DNA of 64,000 nt, taken from assembly GCA_008508345.1 (NCBI GenBank), contig QNGE01002377.1:32008-96007 (forward strand), read 5' to 3'. A program made the position numbers and the translations under genes. This DNA comes from Paragonimus westermani. Its lineage: Eukaryota; Platyhelminthes; Trematoda; Plagiorchiida; Troglotrematidae. The notes under the pieces are model-generated. The model was not told the DNA's origin. It saw only the letters and a list, made by a program, of their open reading frames with translations, and did no database searches. Of the stretch, positions 46,759-58,190 are shown one piece after another. Numbering within the stretch: position 1 is the stretch's first letter; every line of letters begins with the position of its first letter.

Positions 46759-47280
46759 GTGATCGCAATTACTGTTCCGCGGCTCTTAGATGTGGAGCCC
46801 GCCTTGTGGACTATTTGTTTGGCGGCGTATTTCTACAACCAGAGCGTCACAGAAAACCAGAGAAAACTTAGTCACCTTCTGGCCAGGTTTCTCACAGAGG
46901 TCCCGATGCCAGTACGAGGGCTCTTCCTGAATTTACCCACAGAACACAGTTACGAAGCTCTTAAGGAAGCCGTTACCAAGCGGATCGCACCGTCTGATGG
47001 ATCACGGTCACAACAGCTCTCCAGGCATCTGTATTTGGAGGGTAAGCGACCGTCTGATTTGTTGCTTCAAACGCAACAGTTGCTGGGCCCTTCACCCATG
47101 GTTGAGACACTCCCCAAAGGGTTGTTGATGCAGCGTCTCCCAGTTAGCACACAGACTATCCTTATAACGGCTAGGTCCTTTCCTTGTTGGACGCAGCACA
47201 ACCTTCAGACGAATAACAAGACCGCTTCTGCAGCGTATCTATTGTCTGCTTCACTGCGGTGACTAGCCGCACGGCGTGGG
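46759..47280 (+). pseudogene. gag of the nested gypsy element
   Basis: The frame begins within gag and reads VEPALWTICLAAYF (the DPxLWFxxxEAxF pattern), then RFLTEVPMPVRGLFLNLP, HSYEALKEAVTKRIAPSDG and PSDLLLQTQQLLG, ending LPKGLLMQRLPVSTQTIL. This is the order of CsRn1-type flatworm gag. A cysteine-rich tail (CVTPCKYF.. near 47,500) continues out of frame. The start codon is uncertain and the 3' end is broken. Confidence 0.75.
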
Positions 47281-48030
47281 CTCCCAAAAGCATTGCTGTT
47301 CGAGCTGCGCACCGATCACCCCGTTCACCACCGCCAGATGATTGGCGCACGGTTTGTGTTGAGATTGCAGCCCTTCGGCAAGATTTTGCCGGTCTCAGGG
47401 CGCGTCTCTCTTAGCGTCTACATCGAAGTAAATCTCCGCACAAACGTCCAGCGACGTGCGCTGGTACCATAGCAAGTTCGGCGAACGGATAAAAAGTTGT
47501 GTTACTCCGTGTAAATACTTCAACCAGGGAAATATGCAAACCGGTCCGTAGTGGCGACAAACGTGGCAATCGCCCTGTCCAACGGTCGCCAACTTCACTT
47601 TACGATTTTAGACCCCGGGACAACGTTCCCGGTGGATAATAGGACAAATCAGCACGGTTCCTTCACGATCATGCGAGACGACCCCTCCTCTACCCCTGCG
47701 TAGTGTTGTTAACGCCGCGCCTATCCCTGCCCATGGTCAACGCTCACTCACGCTTGACCCCCATTGCCGGCGAACATTCCGCTGGGTTTTCATATTTGCA
47801 GCCGCAAGCTTTCTTTTCTTAGGGATAGGTTTTCTTTGGGCCTTCGATCTCAGGGTCGATACACGACGACGGAAACTGGTCTTTCCCAGTGTAAAGATTA
47901 ATGTCTTCGGCATTCAGGCATACACAGAAGCTAACAGATCTTATCCTCCAATCTGACAACTCTCAACCTTCGCATCTTTGTTTTCAAATTTTCACAGATC
48001 TCTCGACCCATTAACGAGCCCTTCCAAGTC
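47281..48030 (+). other. gag tail and protease region, degraded
   Basis: A fragment near 47,490-47,620 resembles the end of flatworm gypsy gag. No clear DTGA protease motif was found before the RT begins near 48,040. Confidence 0.4.
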
Positions 48031-48039
48031 ACTCTTACT

Positions 48040-48530
48040 TGTACGCATCACATGAGAATTGAAGGGTCACCAGCGTCGTGCAGGCCAAATCGTCTGGCCC
48101 CAGGCTAACTCAAGGTAACCGGGGCGGGGTTCGAACACATGTTTAAACTGGAAGCAATCCATACTTTGAAGGTCGGTGGGTCTCTCCACTTCAAACGGGC
48201 CCCAAGAAGTTGAATGGCTGGCGCCCACGTAGAGATTATCGTGACCTCTATAGGGTCGAGCGCCACAGCCGATGTTTTATTCCTTACATACAGGACTTAA
48301 CAGCGCATCCTTCCGGCAAAACAGGTTCGTGCTTATCACCAGATTGCAGTAGAGGAGACGGATATCTTTAGGACGACTTTTATCAGATACCTCGGCTCAT
48401 TCAAATTCCTTCGAATTTCTTTCGGCCTTACCCAGGCTGCACCAACCTTCCAGCGTTTCATCCACGAAGTGTGCCGAGGCTTAGATTCCGTCTACTCATA
48501 CTTATATGACGTATTAATGGCTAGATATTC
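48040..48530 (+). pseudogene. Reverse transcriptase of the nested gypsy element
   Basis: Fragments in several frames read HHMRIEGSPASCRPNRLAPG, then GFEHMFKLEAI, RAYHQIAVEETDIF and YLGSFKFLRISFGLTQAAPTFQRF, then SYLYDVLMA at about 48,496. These are the successive Ty3/gypsy RT motifs. The catalytic YxDD reads YLYD, with the first aspartate changed to tyrosine, and several stops interrupt the frame. Confidence 0.8.
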
Positions 48531-48779
48531 CGGAGAAATACATCCACAGTAATTTCCTTCCTTATTCGCCGGGTTGGTCAAACAAGGAATAGCTACCAAC
48601 TCCACCCAGTGCAAACTCAGAAAAGAGTGTGGGACTTTTAAGCCACGTTATTTCCAATTCTGGCACTCACTTCTTGCCAGCGAAGGTAGGTACTTCCAAT
48701 GATTTCCCTAAGCCAACATCTTTTGAACAGCTCTGATGTTTTGCCGGTCTAAATAATGACCAACGCCGGTTTATTTCCA

Positions 48780-49330
48780 ATCGTACACAGCTTCTGCAAC
48801 CCCTCACTGACCTACCCCGAGGTGCTGAACGTGAATTTAATTTGGTGGTTGCAGCGTGCACGGCTTTCGTCTAGCCAGAAAACTGCAGTCATTGTTGCTC
48901 CCCTAGCCCACTCGGACCCACAAGTCCCACTTTCTGTCTTCACTGATGCCTTGGACACAGCTGTCGGTGCCGTATTCCAGCAGCTCGCCAATGACGAACA
49001 GCAACCTCTAGGTTCATTCTTGAAGCGGTTTCTACATGCCGAATCCATGTATAGCACATTTGGAAGGGAAATACGTGCCGTCTATCTAGGTGTCCGCCAT
49101 TTTCGCCATACATTAGAATGTCGTCTCTTCACTGTGTTTACTTGTCACAAACCATTGGTGTACACACTTGTGTCTTCAGTAGACAGATACTCCCCCAAGG
49201 CGATCAGATCCTTGGACTTTATTTCGTAGTTTACATTCAAAATGCGGCATGCTTCAGGCGCCACCAACTCTGTCGACGACGCTCTTTTCACGCGTCTACT
49301 CTGCCTCAGTCGCGCCTACTCCCGTTGGTT
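48780..49330 (+). pseudogene. RNase H region of the nested gypsy element
   Basis: The frame up to 49,229 contains APLAHSDPQVPLSVFTDALD (the TDASD aspartate becomes TDALD), AVGAVFQQL, QPLGSFLKRF, ESMYSTFGREIRAVYLGVRH, FRHTLECRLFTVFTCHKPL (TDHKPL becomes TCHKPL) and DRYSPKAIRSLDFIS. This is the classic Ty3/gypsy RNase H plus tether. A downstream frame gives NSVDDALFTRL (the NxVADALSR motif). Confidence 0.85.
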
Positions 49331-49429
49331 TGAGTGATTTGGCTGCAACCTAGGGGCTGGCGCCTGATTTTCAAAACTCACTATATCGCTACTCTTTGGA
49401 GTTGCGCGTCATCATGCTGCCTAGTGCAG

Positions 49430-51300
49430 GCGGAAATATCCTCTGTGACAGGTATTACGCGATCTCTAGTGCCACCAGCTTATTATGTCTTCAGTCAGCC
49501 TCACAACCTCTCGGCTTTCAGTATCTGCTCCACCATTAAGCTGATAGCAGATCTACTTCTCTGGTTAATTCTGAAGTTCGTAGTTAGACACACGCTTGCC
49601 TTCACAGCCAAAGTTGTAGTGTGCATAGTCATACGCGAAGCCAAATATCTCCACTCAAACATTCAGATGCTAGGTTCTCAAATATCCACTTAGATTTAGT
49701 TGCTCCCTCACACCTTTCTTGCGGCTACGTCTGCGTCTCAGTCTTTTGGTGACCGATTTCAAGATGACCATATGTCACCCCTCTGAGTCTGTCGTGATCA
49801 CATCCTCAGAAAGTTGTTTGGACAATTACGGGTAGCTTACAAACATTACTATTGATCCATAACGACTGGTGGTTGCTTCAGAAACGCTCAGTCCTCTATC
49901 AACGTCTGTCGATGGGATGAATCCGGGACAGTCGCGTCTTTTAGCACCGAGCACCTATAATTTTTGAGCCTGTCAAGCGACCGATTCGGATCCAAGTAAG
50001 AATACGGTCATATTGGCGGGTTTCATATCGATATGGCTCTAATGTTCAAGAAAGTTATGATAAACCAAATGGAGGGAGATGAGAACAAACTTTGGTATTG
50101 AATCCACCAAATAAACAGGTTCCGAGAATAAAGGTTCTCGTAAATATGAGCAAATGCAACAGCCGTGTAATGGCGGAGTGACTAAGTGCAAACGAAACTA
50201 GGGTACATGTAAACAAAGCTAGAGAAATGGAAAGTTAAGAAGAAAAAGTACGCGAGAATATTTTTCCACAATTGGGCAAAATCAAGGTTCAGCAATACAT
50301 CAGGAATAACATTCGCGGGAGAAGTGATTTGTTACGTGCGTAACTTGAGACGTCATGTCGGTCTTCACGAGAAAGGTTGGTAACCATTAACAAAAAGTCC
50401 AGTATGAGAAGAAAAATAGGTGAGAATGGAATGAGTAAGGACGGGGAATATGGTTACCAATTTTCGTTTGACATGCAACGGTCATCAAACACTCAACGCA
50501 AGCAGCCACTTCAGCACTTCCGACGAACCGCGGCTCTCATTTGGAATTTCTACCTTTTGAAACTACTACAAACTTCCTTGGATGTGTGTGCACTCGCGTT
50601 GGAGCATATTACCTACATTCCAGTGGCTTGTGGAACGCTTCCCTATACAGTCTAATGCCTCGGTTTCCCCCCATTATTCCCGAGTGGATTGTAGTCCTTT
50701 CCTTTGCACTTTTATGGCCCCAAAGCACACTAAAGGTTGATCCCCAATTTATCCTAGCAGAACTTGTCTGCGGTTGTACAATATGTCTGCTTGGTGGATG
50801 TGTTCCGCCCCTTCCTCTTACTTCTTTCCTTCAACCCTCGCTTCTACACTTTCTCAGTACATACGGCGAATTCAACACACACATCTCCGCGTACACAGTT
50901 GGCCAGTGCAAAAGCACAAGGATTCGCCCAACTGTTCGCATGTACTCTTCCGCTGTGAGGACTCAAGCAAGCCAATCCAACCACCATAATTTGGCTGTTT
51001 CGAGGTGGCTTAACGAACGCCAGAGCACTTCACGATCGATCGTTATGGTCGTCACAACACCTTTTCCATTGATCATCTTAAAGTCAGCCATTTAAACGAC
51101 AATGTTATCCGAGTTCCCCCACAACAATCTGCGACGGCTGTCGTCCCTACAACCTTCTTCTCACCACACACACCACCTGCTCTGCGCCACACGTGATCAT
51201 GTCTTCTCGTCCACTTCCCAGCACGGTCCGGAGATGTTGTTTACTATGTGTAGTTTTCGCTCCAGTAACCTACGCATTTTGGAAGTCAAAAAGTAGGAGA
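49430..51300 (+). pseudogene. Integrase of the nested gypsy element
   Basis: Around 49,430-49,770 short frames match the integrase zinc-binding and core start (ILCDRYYAISS.., then DARFSNIHLDLVAPS). At 50,545-50,790 come NFLGCVCTRVGAYYLHSSG, STLKVDPQFILAELVCG (core end). Around 50,930-51,090 a second frame reads HKDLPNCSHVLFRCEDSSK, PIQPPYFGCFEV and FSIDHLKVSHLN, the GPY/F-type C-terminal domain. Sequence between 49,780 and 50,500 is not readable as integrase and may include a small insertion. The membrane-like look of the 184-codon frame here is an artefact. Confidence 0.75.
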
Positions 51301-51659
51301 ACGCGGAACGACAAAAGCAACAACAAACACCTCGATCGACTACTGATAGAAGTTTGCGTGATGAGCTTATGTATAAGTTTTGCCCGCCAAGTACTCCTTT
51401 TGGCCGTACGTTACAGGTCGCGCGCGGTCTTTTCCCTGAGTTTCCGTGGGATGCGCGGGCAGCATTCCTAGGGATGGTTGGACGATTCCAAATATTTCAG
51501 ACAGACTGATTCATCCTCATCGTAACCAACTTCCCACGAAGTGACATACGTTGCTGCTTTTGAATACGTCTGCCCTCCTCCAGCCCCTCGCGCTAACTTT
51601 ACTGCCTCCAACTCCAGTTCACTTCGGTTATTTGAGGCTCTCAAGCTTGGAGCCTCTCA
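51301..51659. other. Stretch between pol and the right LTR
   Basis: No gene is present; one would expect a polypurine tract near 51,650 but no convincing one is visible. Confidence 0.4.
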
Positions 51660-51938
51660 TGTTGAGGATTCACTAGATACACTCTTAGTTTACTAAGTTC
51701 CTGAACCATCTCGTTAGTTGCTGTGATTGTTGACACTATTGATTTTGTTTGATCCCATGCCCAAGGTCATAAAAAGAATTTCCGGTCGCTTTCTGGCTGG
51801 TTAGTCGCGTTCCGCTTTCCGTCGTGCGTGGCTTACGGATCATTTTCTCAGGCTACTTGCAATGAACGTCGTTGTTCATTATCACGTTTTCTGGTTCAAT
51901 TATTGTGGAGAACGAGAACGGTTCTTTAATTAAAAAGC
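51660..51938 (+). repeat. Right LTR of the nested gypsy element
   Basis: Partner of 45,772-46,052. It begins near TGTTGAGGATTC and ends near GGTTCTTTAATTAAAA, after which antisense gypsy RT sequence resumes. Confidence 0.75.
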
Positions 51939-51939
51939 T

Positions 51940-52350
51940 CCGGCCTTCGACGTAGGCCAATAGGCACCTTTCCTAGCTCATACAACCCGGATGGAACAAA
52001 GGACGCCGTATTTTGAATATCTGTGCAGCAGGCTTCAGCCTGCCAGTACCCTGAAGCTAGGTAGTGTTTGGAGAACCGATTTGCGCAAAGTTAGGCTTCG
52101 ACATGCGGCCGTAATTGTTTCGTCTTGGCATTCAGACATCTGTAGTCAGTGCATAAGCGTAATCCCCCGTCCTTCTTCTCAACCAGCAGAATGAAAGGTG
52201 CCCAGGGAAACTTTGATGACCGTATGGTTATCTGTTAAACATGTCTTGAGCCATGGTACCCACCTTTGACTGGCACTAGGAAGGAACACTTCTGGCAGTT
52301 TGTCAAAAAGCGTGTTGACCACTTGTACCAATTCCATGTTGTAGAAGTCC
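51940..52350 (-). mobile_element. Antisense Ty3/gypsy pol, 5' half (RT fingers and palm start)
   Basis: On the minus strand, 52,350-52,260 reads QVVNTLFDKLPEVFLPS, the region before RT. Then come FILLVEKKDGGLRLCTDYRCL, LASGYWQAEACCTD and GLYELGKVPIGL, ending PELF where the nested element begins. These are the early Ty3/gypsy RT motifs. The next RT motifs appear at 45,770-45,199 on the same strand, so both parts belong to one disrupted element. Confidence 0.78.
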
Positions 52351-55110
52351 AGTCCCCCCAGGTTCCTTTACACCTTACTGAGAAACTTCTGGGAAGCGAT
52401 GTAAATGCTTGTTAGTGTCTATCTTCCGGTATCGGGTAATTCCACCCCAGCTTATGATAGCGGTATCAAAATCGGTTTTATCAGATGCTTCTAATGCGTT
52501 TGCTGTTCTATCCAGACACTCATAATATTTTTACAAAAACAGATTGTCTTCGGGGCTGGGTCCATCCTGTTGCAGTATTGTCGTAAAAAAATCCGTCCAT
52601 AAAATCGTTCTCCTTGGCAACTGTCTGCCTATTGCGAACTGATGCCGAGTGGTTGGATTAACTAGCTGCACTGTAGTCATTACTTACGAACCAATCTTCG
52701 GGGTGGTGGCGTTGGCCGCTGAGATTTAATGGCAGTACTCAAGTTGGGCTGTACTGCAATTTAGTTGGACCACCAGAGCTGAGTTTAAAATAGAACATGA
52801 GGCTCTAGTGACTATCAGGACGCAGATGGCCCTATTGGCTAATCTACTGTTTAGAGTTAATAATTCTTCTACATCAGCATTGGCGGAACAGATGAGAAGA
52901 TACAGAGACACAAAACAAGACGACCCACCTCGTGTAGCTCGGTTTATTCCCAGTGGCGGATTGTGCCCAAACCTTTGCGCGTGGTGGCCAAAACTCTTGG
53001 AGCAGATGGACCTGATATCCAGGGAAATCATTCCGAGGAATTTAGGGCAGCGATACAAAACGGATCCGCCACTAACGAGGGGTCGTGAATTGACTTCTGC
53101 ACCACCTCAAACGCTCGAACCTTTACACTCGCCTTTGTAGTGGACATGTGGGTATTCACTCGACCGTCGTCCACCACCATTTTGAGATGGCCTTCCTGAA
53201 CAGCAATCGAAGCGTAGTCCCAACAGGTGTCGAATTAAAAGTATGCGTTAGGGTTTGGAAACAAGCCGTATATTTCCAGCAATATTAAGAAATATGATAA
53301 GCGGTTAATTTTAGCCTAATCTGGGACTATCGGCAGCAACCGAGAGAAGAAAGAAGAAAAGCGTGTGATGGGCTCTAGCCCACTCGGCGGCACTCAAGAG
53401 CGAGTCAGGTGAGAATTGTGGGGAAACATCGAGTGCGTTAAACAGCGCTCGGAAAGGCCCCTGTTAAACGACTTTGAAGAATAAAATTGTAGATTAGTCG
53501 TTAGGAAACGAGCAGGCGCTTGTTGCATGTAATTAGTTGCAGGGCTGGAAAAGTGGCACCGAGTCCATATCTTGCCTCCTGTAGCAGGCGCGAACAGAAT
53601 CATGCGTGCAGTACAGATGAGCAATAAAACACTGCTGCAGCCAGGATCCTTAAACAGGCTATAAGATCTCTGGTCAGTACGCCTTTGACAGAGATGACAC
53701 CGGTTTTTGCAGGAGTTTCCCAAGTAATTCCTGATCAACTGGCTACGATTAAGAATGGTCCGAAAGATGACAGTTTCTATCTTCCCGGGACAACTGCAAA
53801 AATGCTTTCCATGCCAGTTTCCGCAAGTTACAAAGGAATGTACCTACCGACTTCGACGGTCGCTGGCGCCTGACGTGGGACCTTATGAGATAAATCGGGG
53901 CCAACTCCGTACAACCTAACAAACCTTGCACGGTTTTCCAGACGACTTCGAGTGGCCAATATGGTGTCACACTCAAAGCTTCCTAGTCACATAATTCGAA
54001 AAACCGAAAATATAGTAGCTGAAGAACTTGCGGTTGGCCGCTAAACAAGTTCCGAAGTTAAACGCCCTGTCATCAGAACCATCATCGGGATTGTAAAGAA
54101 GAGGTTGGCGTGGTGATGACCCCACCTTACAACATAATTCAATAATTTCACTGGTAGGTGCCGTAAACAGCGAGGGTGAAGTGGATTCCGGTTTGGGAGC
54201 CGGTTCACTTCCACACCTGGGGAAAAATAATTTGAACACCCGAATTTTCTGATTGGCTGACGGGTAAATCCGTTGGCAGAGTGATTAGTACCAGAATATA
54301 CGTACATAGCAGCACATGTTGAGTTTCTCAGACGGGTTATTGTAGATATTTACACAGAAAGAAGGGGAATATAAATGAATCTATAAACCCATTATAACTA
54401 TGTAGATGTATATATTATACGTATAATGAAAATTATACACGTATATTTATGCCGGCATACGCACTTGTTTATGGAAAGTGCGTTGGCGGCTGTGGAGTGT
54501 TTGTAGGCAGACTTTGATGCGGTATTTATTAATCGGCTGGTTTTGGGTTTAAATTTGAGCGTTGGTGCGTAGGTCTACAGATAACCGGTTCCCGTGTAAG
54601 ACGTCGGAACTGGTGGACCTCAGCTTAGTGTTTCGGGTATAATTTTCGGATGGTTTCCGTTGTGACGCGCTTGCAGAATTCTATAAGAAGTTACAAATGT
54701 TTCAGTTGGGGATGGCGGCGAGCGTTCTGTGGAGTTGTGTAACACGTTCGCAGTACTACCGGGATTCGAGGGGGGAAAATTCCGAAGTATGAAATGTGAA
54801 AGCAGTGCTAACTTTTTGTATGCACTGTACTAGAAGTGGCAGGCAAACGGAAATTGCGAATCACAGGTGATTAATTTGTTTCCCGCATGGTGATATGATG
54901 ATACAGATTTCAGAATTTCCGGTGTCCTTCGGTTATTCATGTGTTGTGCAATGATGGAGGTTCGCGTATATCGCACAGTCACTTGGTTCACAACCACCGG
55001 ACGTCGTCGGTCGACCCAAGGGTGTATCCAACCAACCGTAGGCTGTGTGTATGCTGTTAGATAGTTCCCATATGGCCCACAAATTTGTCGACTTTATAAG
55101 GCATTAATAT
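52351..55110. other. Unassigned stretch
   Basis: Frames at 52,726-53,140 on both strands and 53,394-53,738 (-) match nothing recognised. An AT-rich patch with tandem TATA/TACGTA-like motifs lies at 54,360-54,460. The 5' part of the MULE element may start within 54.5-55.1 kb. No terminal inverted repeat was identified. Confidence 0.35.
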
Positions 55111-55119
55111 GACGTAGTG

Positions 55120-56480
55120 ATGAATCGTAGTGATGTAAGATCGTTAAGACGGAGGAAACGATTAAACGAGCACCCGGACTGCGACCTGGAGAGCATGCGG
55201 AAGATACTAGAACCCATAGAATCTGTGTATTTAAAAACGGATGGTTAGGACAGGCTGTTAGTTTCTTCATTCACGACTGCAGGGCTTCATGAGCTGTACA
55301 TAAAGTACGGTGGTGTTATTATGGCAGATTCGACAGATGAGTGCAACAACGGTGCCCACCATTTGTGGCACGTGGTTGCTACGGATTGTAATTGTAAAGG
55401 TAGAGGCGCTTTTCATGTATTTTTTCCGACGCAAGCTTGTTGCTTTACAAGGTCATTTTAGACGGTTTAATCAGCTGATGCCAACAAAGAATGTTAAGAC
55501 AACCGTGGCTGATAGGCACCCGGCACAGCTTGAATAGTTGGAGGGATACTTTCTCAATGCTAAGATTATGTTCTGTTCAACTCATATAAAACAGACTATG
55601 CTTGACAGATGTAGGCAGTTGGAGGGGATAAATTCAGAGGAGAAAAGATTTCTTGCTGAAGAAGTGGGTGACTTTTTGTATTGCAAGTCCAAGGAGGAGT
55701 TCAAGAGGATAGTTAACAGCATTTGCAATTGCAACAGGGAGCTTGGCGAGTATGTACAAAATCGCCTGTCGTCTGTGAAAGAGCAGTTCGCCATGTACGC
55801 AAGACGTGGCATTGTGCACCACGGAAATGGGGCGAATAATAGGGTGCACGTGGACAGGAGATATATCAAGAGTAATCTGTCACCTCGGTCCACGTTATTT
55901 GACTGCGTAATGAAGATGTTGAACTGAACTGAGTACTTGGAATTGAAATTCCGAAAGACTTTCACGATGCCGTTAATTAAGGGTGAGCGTTCAGCGTATA
56001 GGACGAGCGGCGTGAATACATTCGAACAAATTACTCCGTAGGCGCTAAGGATAGCAAGGGGAAAATGGGAGAAGGCTGTTTACTTGTCAAACATGCAAGC
56101 AGGCAAGGCAATGTTTGTTGATAAGCACGTCGTCGGCATTGACGGTCATTGGTCCTGTACGTGTTTGTTCCCCATCAATCGGGAACGGATACAAATACAC
56201 GTTGTTTGGTGTTGTAGTAATGACCTATTCGAGGCAAACAATATGTTGCGAAGCGGCAGGTGGTTATTGCAAAACTACACGCAAAGCTGCACAGCAGACG
56301 GTGTACGCTTGAGGGGTTCATTAAGGGGAGGGGAAAACTAAGTCGACTAACGCAGCACAGAATGAGACAGTTCGCTAACTTTATAAATTCAGTCCCAATA
56401 ATGGCACTTTACACTAATTTACTCGATACAAGGTTGTGTAATGGACAATTTTTTCAACCCGATCAAGGTCACTTCGAAGA
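55120..56480 (+). mobile_element. MULE-type DNA transposon remnant (DDE transposase with SWIM-like zinc finger)
   Basis: A first frame (55,120 on) gives KYGGVIMADSTDECN and CKGRGAFHVFF, matching the first catalytic strand of MULE transposases (LLxDxTYKTN..GxGxPVxF). A second frame continues KNVKTTVADRHPAQLE*LEGYFLNAKIMFCSTHIKQ, with the second Asp and the CxxH-like strand. Residues 55,538-55,927 give EYVQNRLSSVKEQFAMYARR and NGANNRVHVDRRYIK. The NNR-x-E motif reads NNRVH, so the catalytic Glu seems lost. At about 56,150 HWSCTCLF.. suggests the start of a SWIM finger (CxC) whose CxH half is damaged. Two stops and at least one frameshift show it is dead. Confidence 0.65.
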
Positions 56481-57198
56481 GAACGCCTAAACCCATCTTT
56501 GAAGCGTTTCGTCATTAGGGGATAAAAATGTCGGCTTCGGCGAGGCAGGGCGGAAAATCCAAAAATCCAGCAAACGATTGAGCAGAATCCGATGCAGGAT
56601 TTCGTCCATTGTTCAAAAACGTCAGAAATTTGAACAGCTCGCGAACCGTTCAGACAAGACTAGGTTCCGTGCGTCCATCCGTCGTTGAAAAATTTCCTCG
56701 CTCGATGGATATTGATGAGGATCAGAAAAAATGTAATTTCGCACGTTAGGTGAAAAAATGACCAACAATGTGTATATGGAATTTTTTGACAAAAAATTCA
56801 TGCGATATTACTATTCTTGCTATGATTATTGGAATCTAATGTTTGTTGTGGCATTTTGCTACGCAATCGGGAATTATTCGAGCAAACGTAGAATTGTGTC
56901 GACGGTTTGGAGGGTCGCATTAAATGTGCGTGTGGTAACTAAAGCTCACGTGACGTCGTTCCGCTGGACTCAATATTAAGCGCCAAGTTCACATTTCTCA
57001 GCAATTTGGGCGATGCATAATCATGAATAACCGCACGTAATCAAAATAATGTTGAGTTGCAAATGGTTTAGTGAGCGCGCAGTAAGCCAAGTGCTGAATG
57101 ATGGTGTTAGTAAACCATACGATAGACCGTTTCAAACAGGCTGTTTTCGAGGGGCGTCAGACAGCTGGGTGGTTGTCTACGTACTATGCACCTGACGG
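56481..57198. other. No gene recognised
   Basis: Probably the 3' flank of the MULE remnant. One 73-codon frame at 56,758-56,979 (+) has no recognised similarity. Confidence 0.4.
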
Positions 57199-58190
57199 CT
57201 AAATGTTTCGCGGATCACACTCAAGAAGGTCATTAGGTATTACAGAAAGTTTGAAGATAGACATTGTTTTTGTTAACGTAAGATAGCCCTCCAAACCTGT
57301 TTTAAAACGCTGAATGTTGTCACTGGCTCTGACTTCAGTTGGAAGTTTATTCCAAATATAGGAATACTTCACAAGGAAGAAGTTTGCACGTTTATTTTTC
57401 CGGGATATCAGGGTTGGCAAGTTTAAACCCTTATTTCTTAGACTATAGGGAGGACTGTGTTGTAAGTGGACGGTAAACGCTGCGGTGAGCGCATCCGAAT
57501 GCGTGAGCTTGTACAGTAGCGTCAGGTTAAACATTAGTCTACGCAACCAAAGTGGATCAATACCAAGTTTTCCACAGCGCTGTGTGTAGGTGAGCGGAGA
57601 AGAATATTCTAATAAGCCTTTGGTAATCGATCGGTGAAGGTCTTCTAACACAAGCCTATCAGACTTGCGTAGATGGCAGTAAATGAAAGTGCAATACTCG
57701 AGTTGAGGTCGAGCACACATTTTGTAGAGCGTCAGCCTCGGAGATGGTAGACCGAAAGTCTTTTTGATACAGCCTATTGTTCTTTTAGTTATTGCTACCC
57801 GGAAACACGCTTGTTTGGAGAAATTGAGGGAGGTTGAGTGCCGTATTCCGGATCCCTGATCGAGGTGGTTGTATCAGTATTAGAACCATCTAGTGAGGTG
57901 GAGCCATAGGTTAGCTTGCAACCATGAGGGATGATGTTCAATCTGTTCGCTAAGAACTACGTCAGTCATGTTCTGCACCACAAATGCAACGACGCTAGGT
58001 CCTGTCGAATATCTTGTAGACACAAATCGGCGTTACTGTGCTGGTGTAATGTACAAACGATTTTGATATCGTCAGCAGACAGAAAGGGCTTGCCATGTGT
58101 GATGACGTCGCATAAGTGATTTATGTACATTAAGAAGAGAAACGGACTCAGAACGCTTCCGTGGATCAACCCACCAGTCACCGGTTTTGG
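57199..58190 (-). mobile_element. CR1/Jockey-like non-LTR RT remnant
   Basis: On the minus strand 58,181-57,966 reads GLIHGSVLSPFLFLMYINHL (GVPQGSVLSPLLFLxYIND) and FLSADDIKIV, an ADD box with serine in place of the aromatic residue's neighbour. The frame 57,720-57,199 then gives ARPQLEYCTFIYC, EDLHRSITKGL, GIDPLWLRRLMFNLTLLYKL and SYIWNKLPTEVRASDNIQRFK, the C-terminal part of such elements, ending near the stop at 57,199. The linking region is frameshifted. No endonuclease was recognised upstream, so the copy is probably truncated. Confidence 0.8.

Larger units (their letters stand above)
45772..51938 (+). mobile_element. CsRn1-like Ty3/gypsy LTR retrotransposon nested in the antisense gypsy element
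   Basis: Direct repeats of about 0.28 kb (45,772-46,052 and 51,660-51,938) flank gag, RT, RNase H and integrase in the standard Ty3/gypsy order on the plus strand, with a total length of about 6.2 kb. Both outer edges touch halves of one antisense gypsy RT domain (its first part ends near 51,940, its next part begins near 45,770), as expected for an insertion. The element is strongly decayed: its RT box reads YLYD and it has many frameshifts. LTR ends and target-site duplication are not exact, so limits are within about 20 bp. Clade naming rests on wording of the gag, RNase H and integrase tail. Confidence 0.72.

Noticed and set aside
50541..51095. 184-codon frame with hydrophobic look, possible membrane protein
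   Set aside because: Its residues match the late integrase core of a gypsy element (LKVDPQFILAELVCG), and the next segment continues as integrase in another frame.
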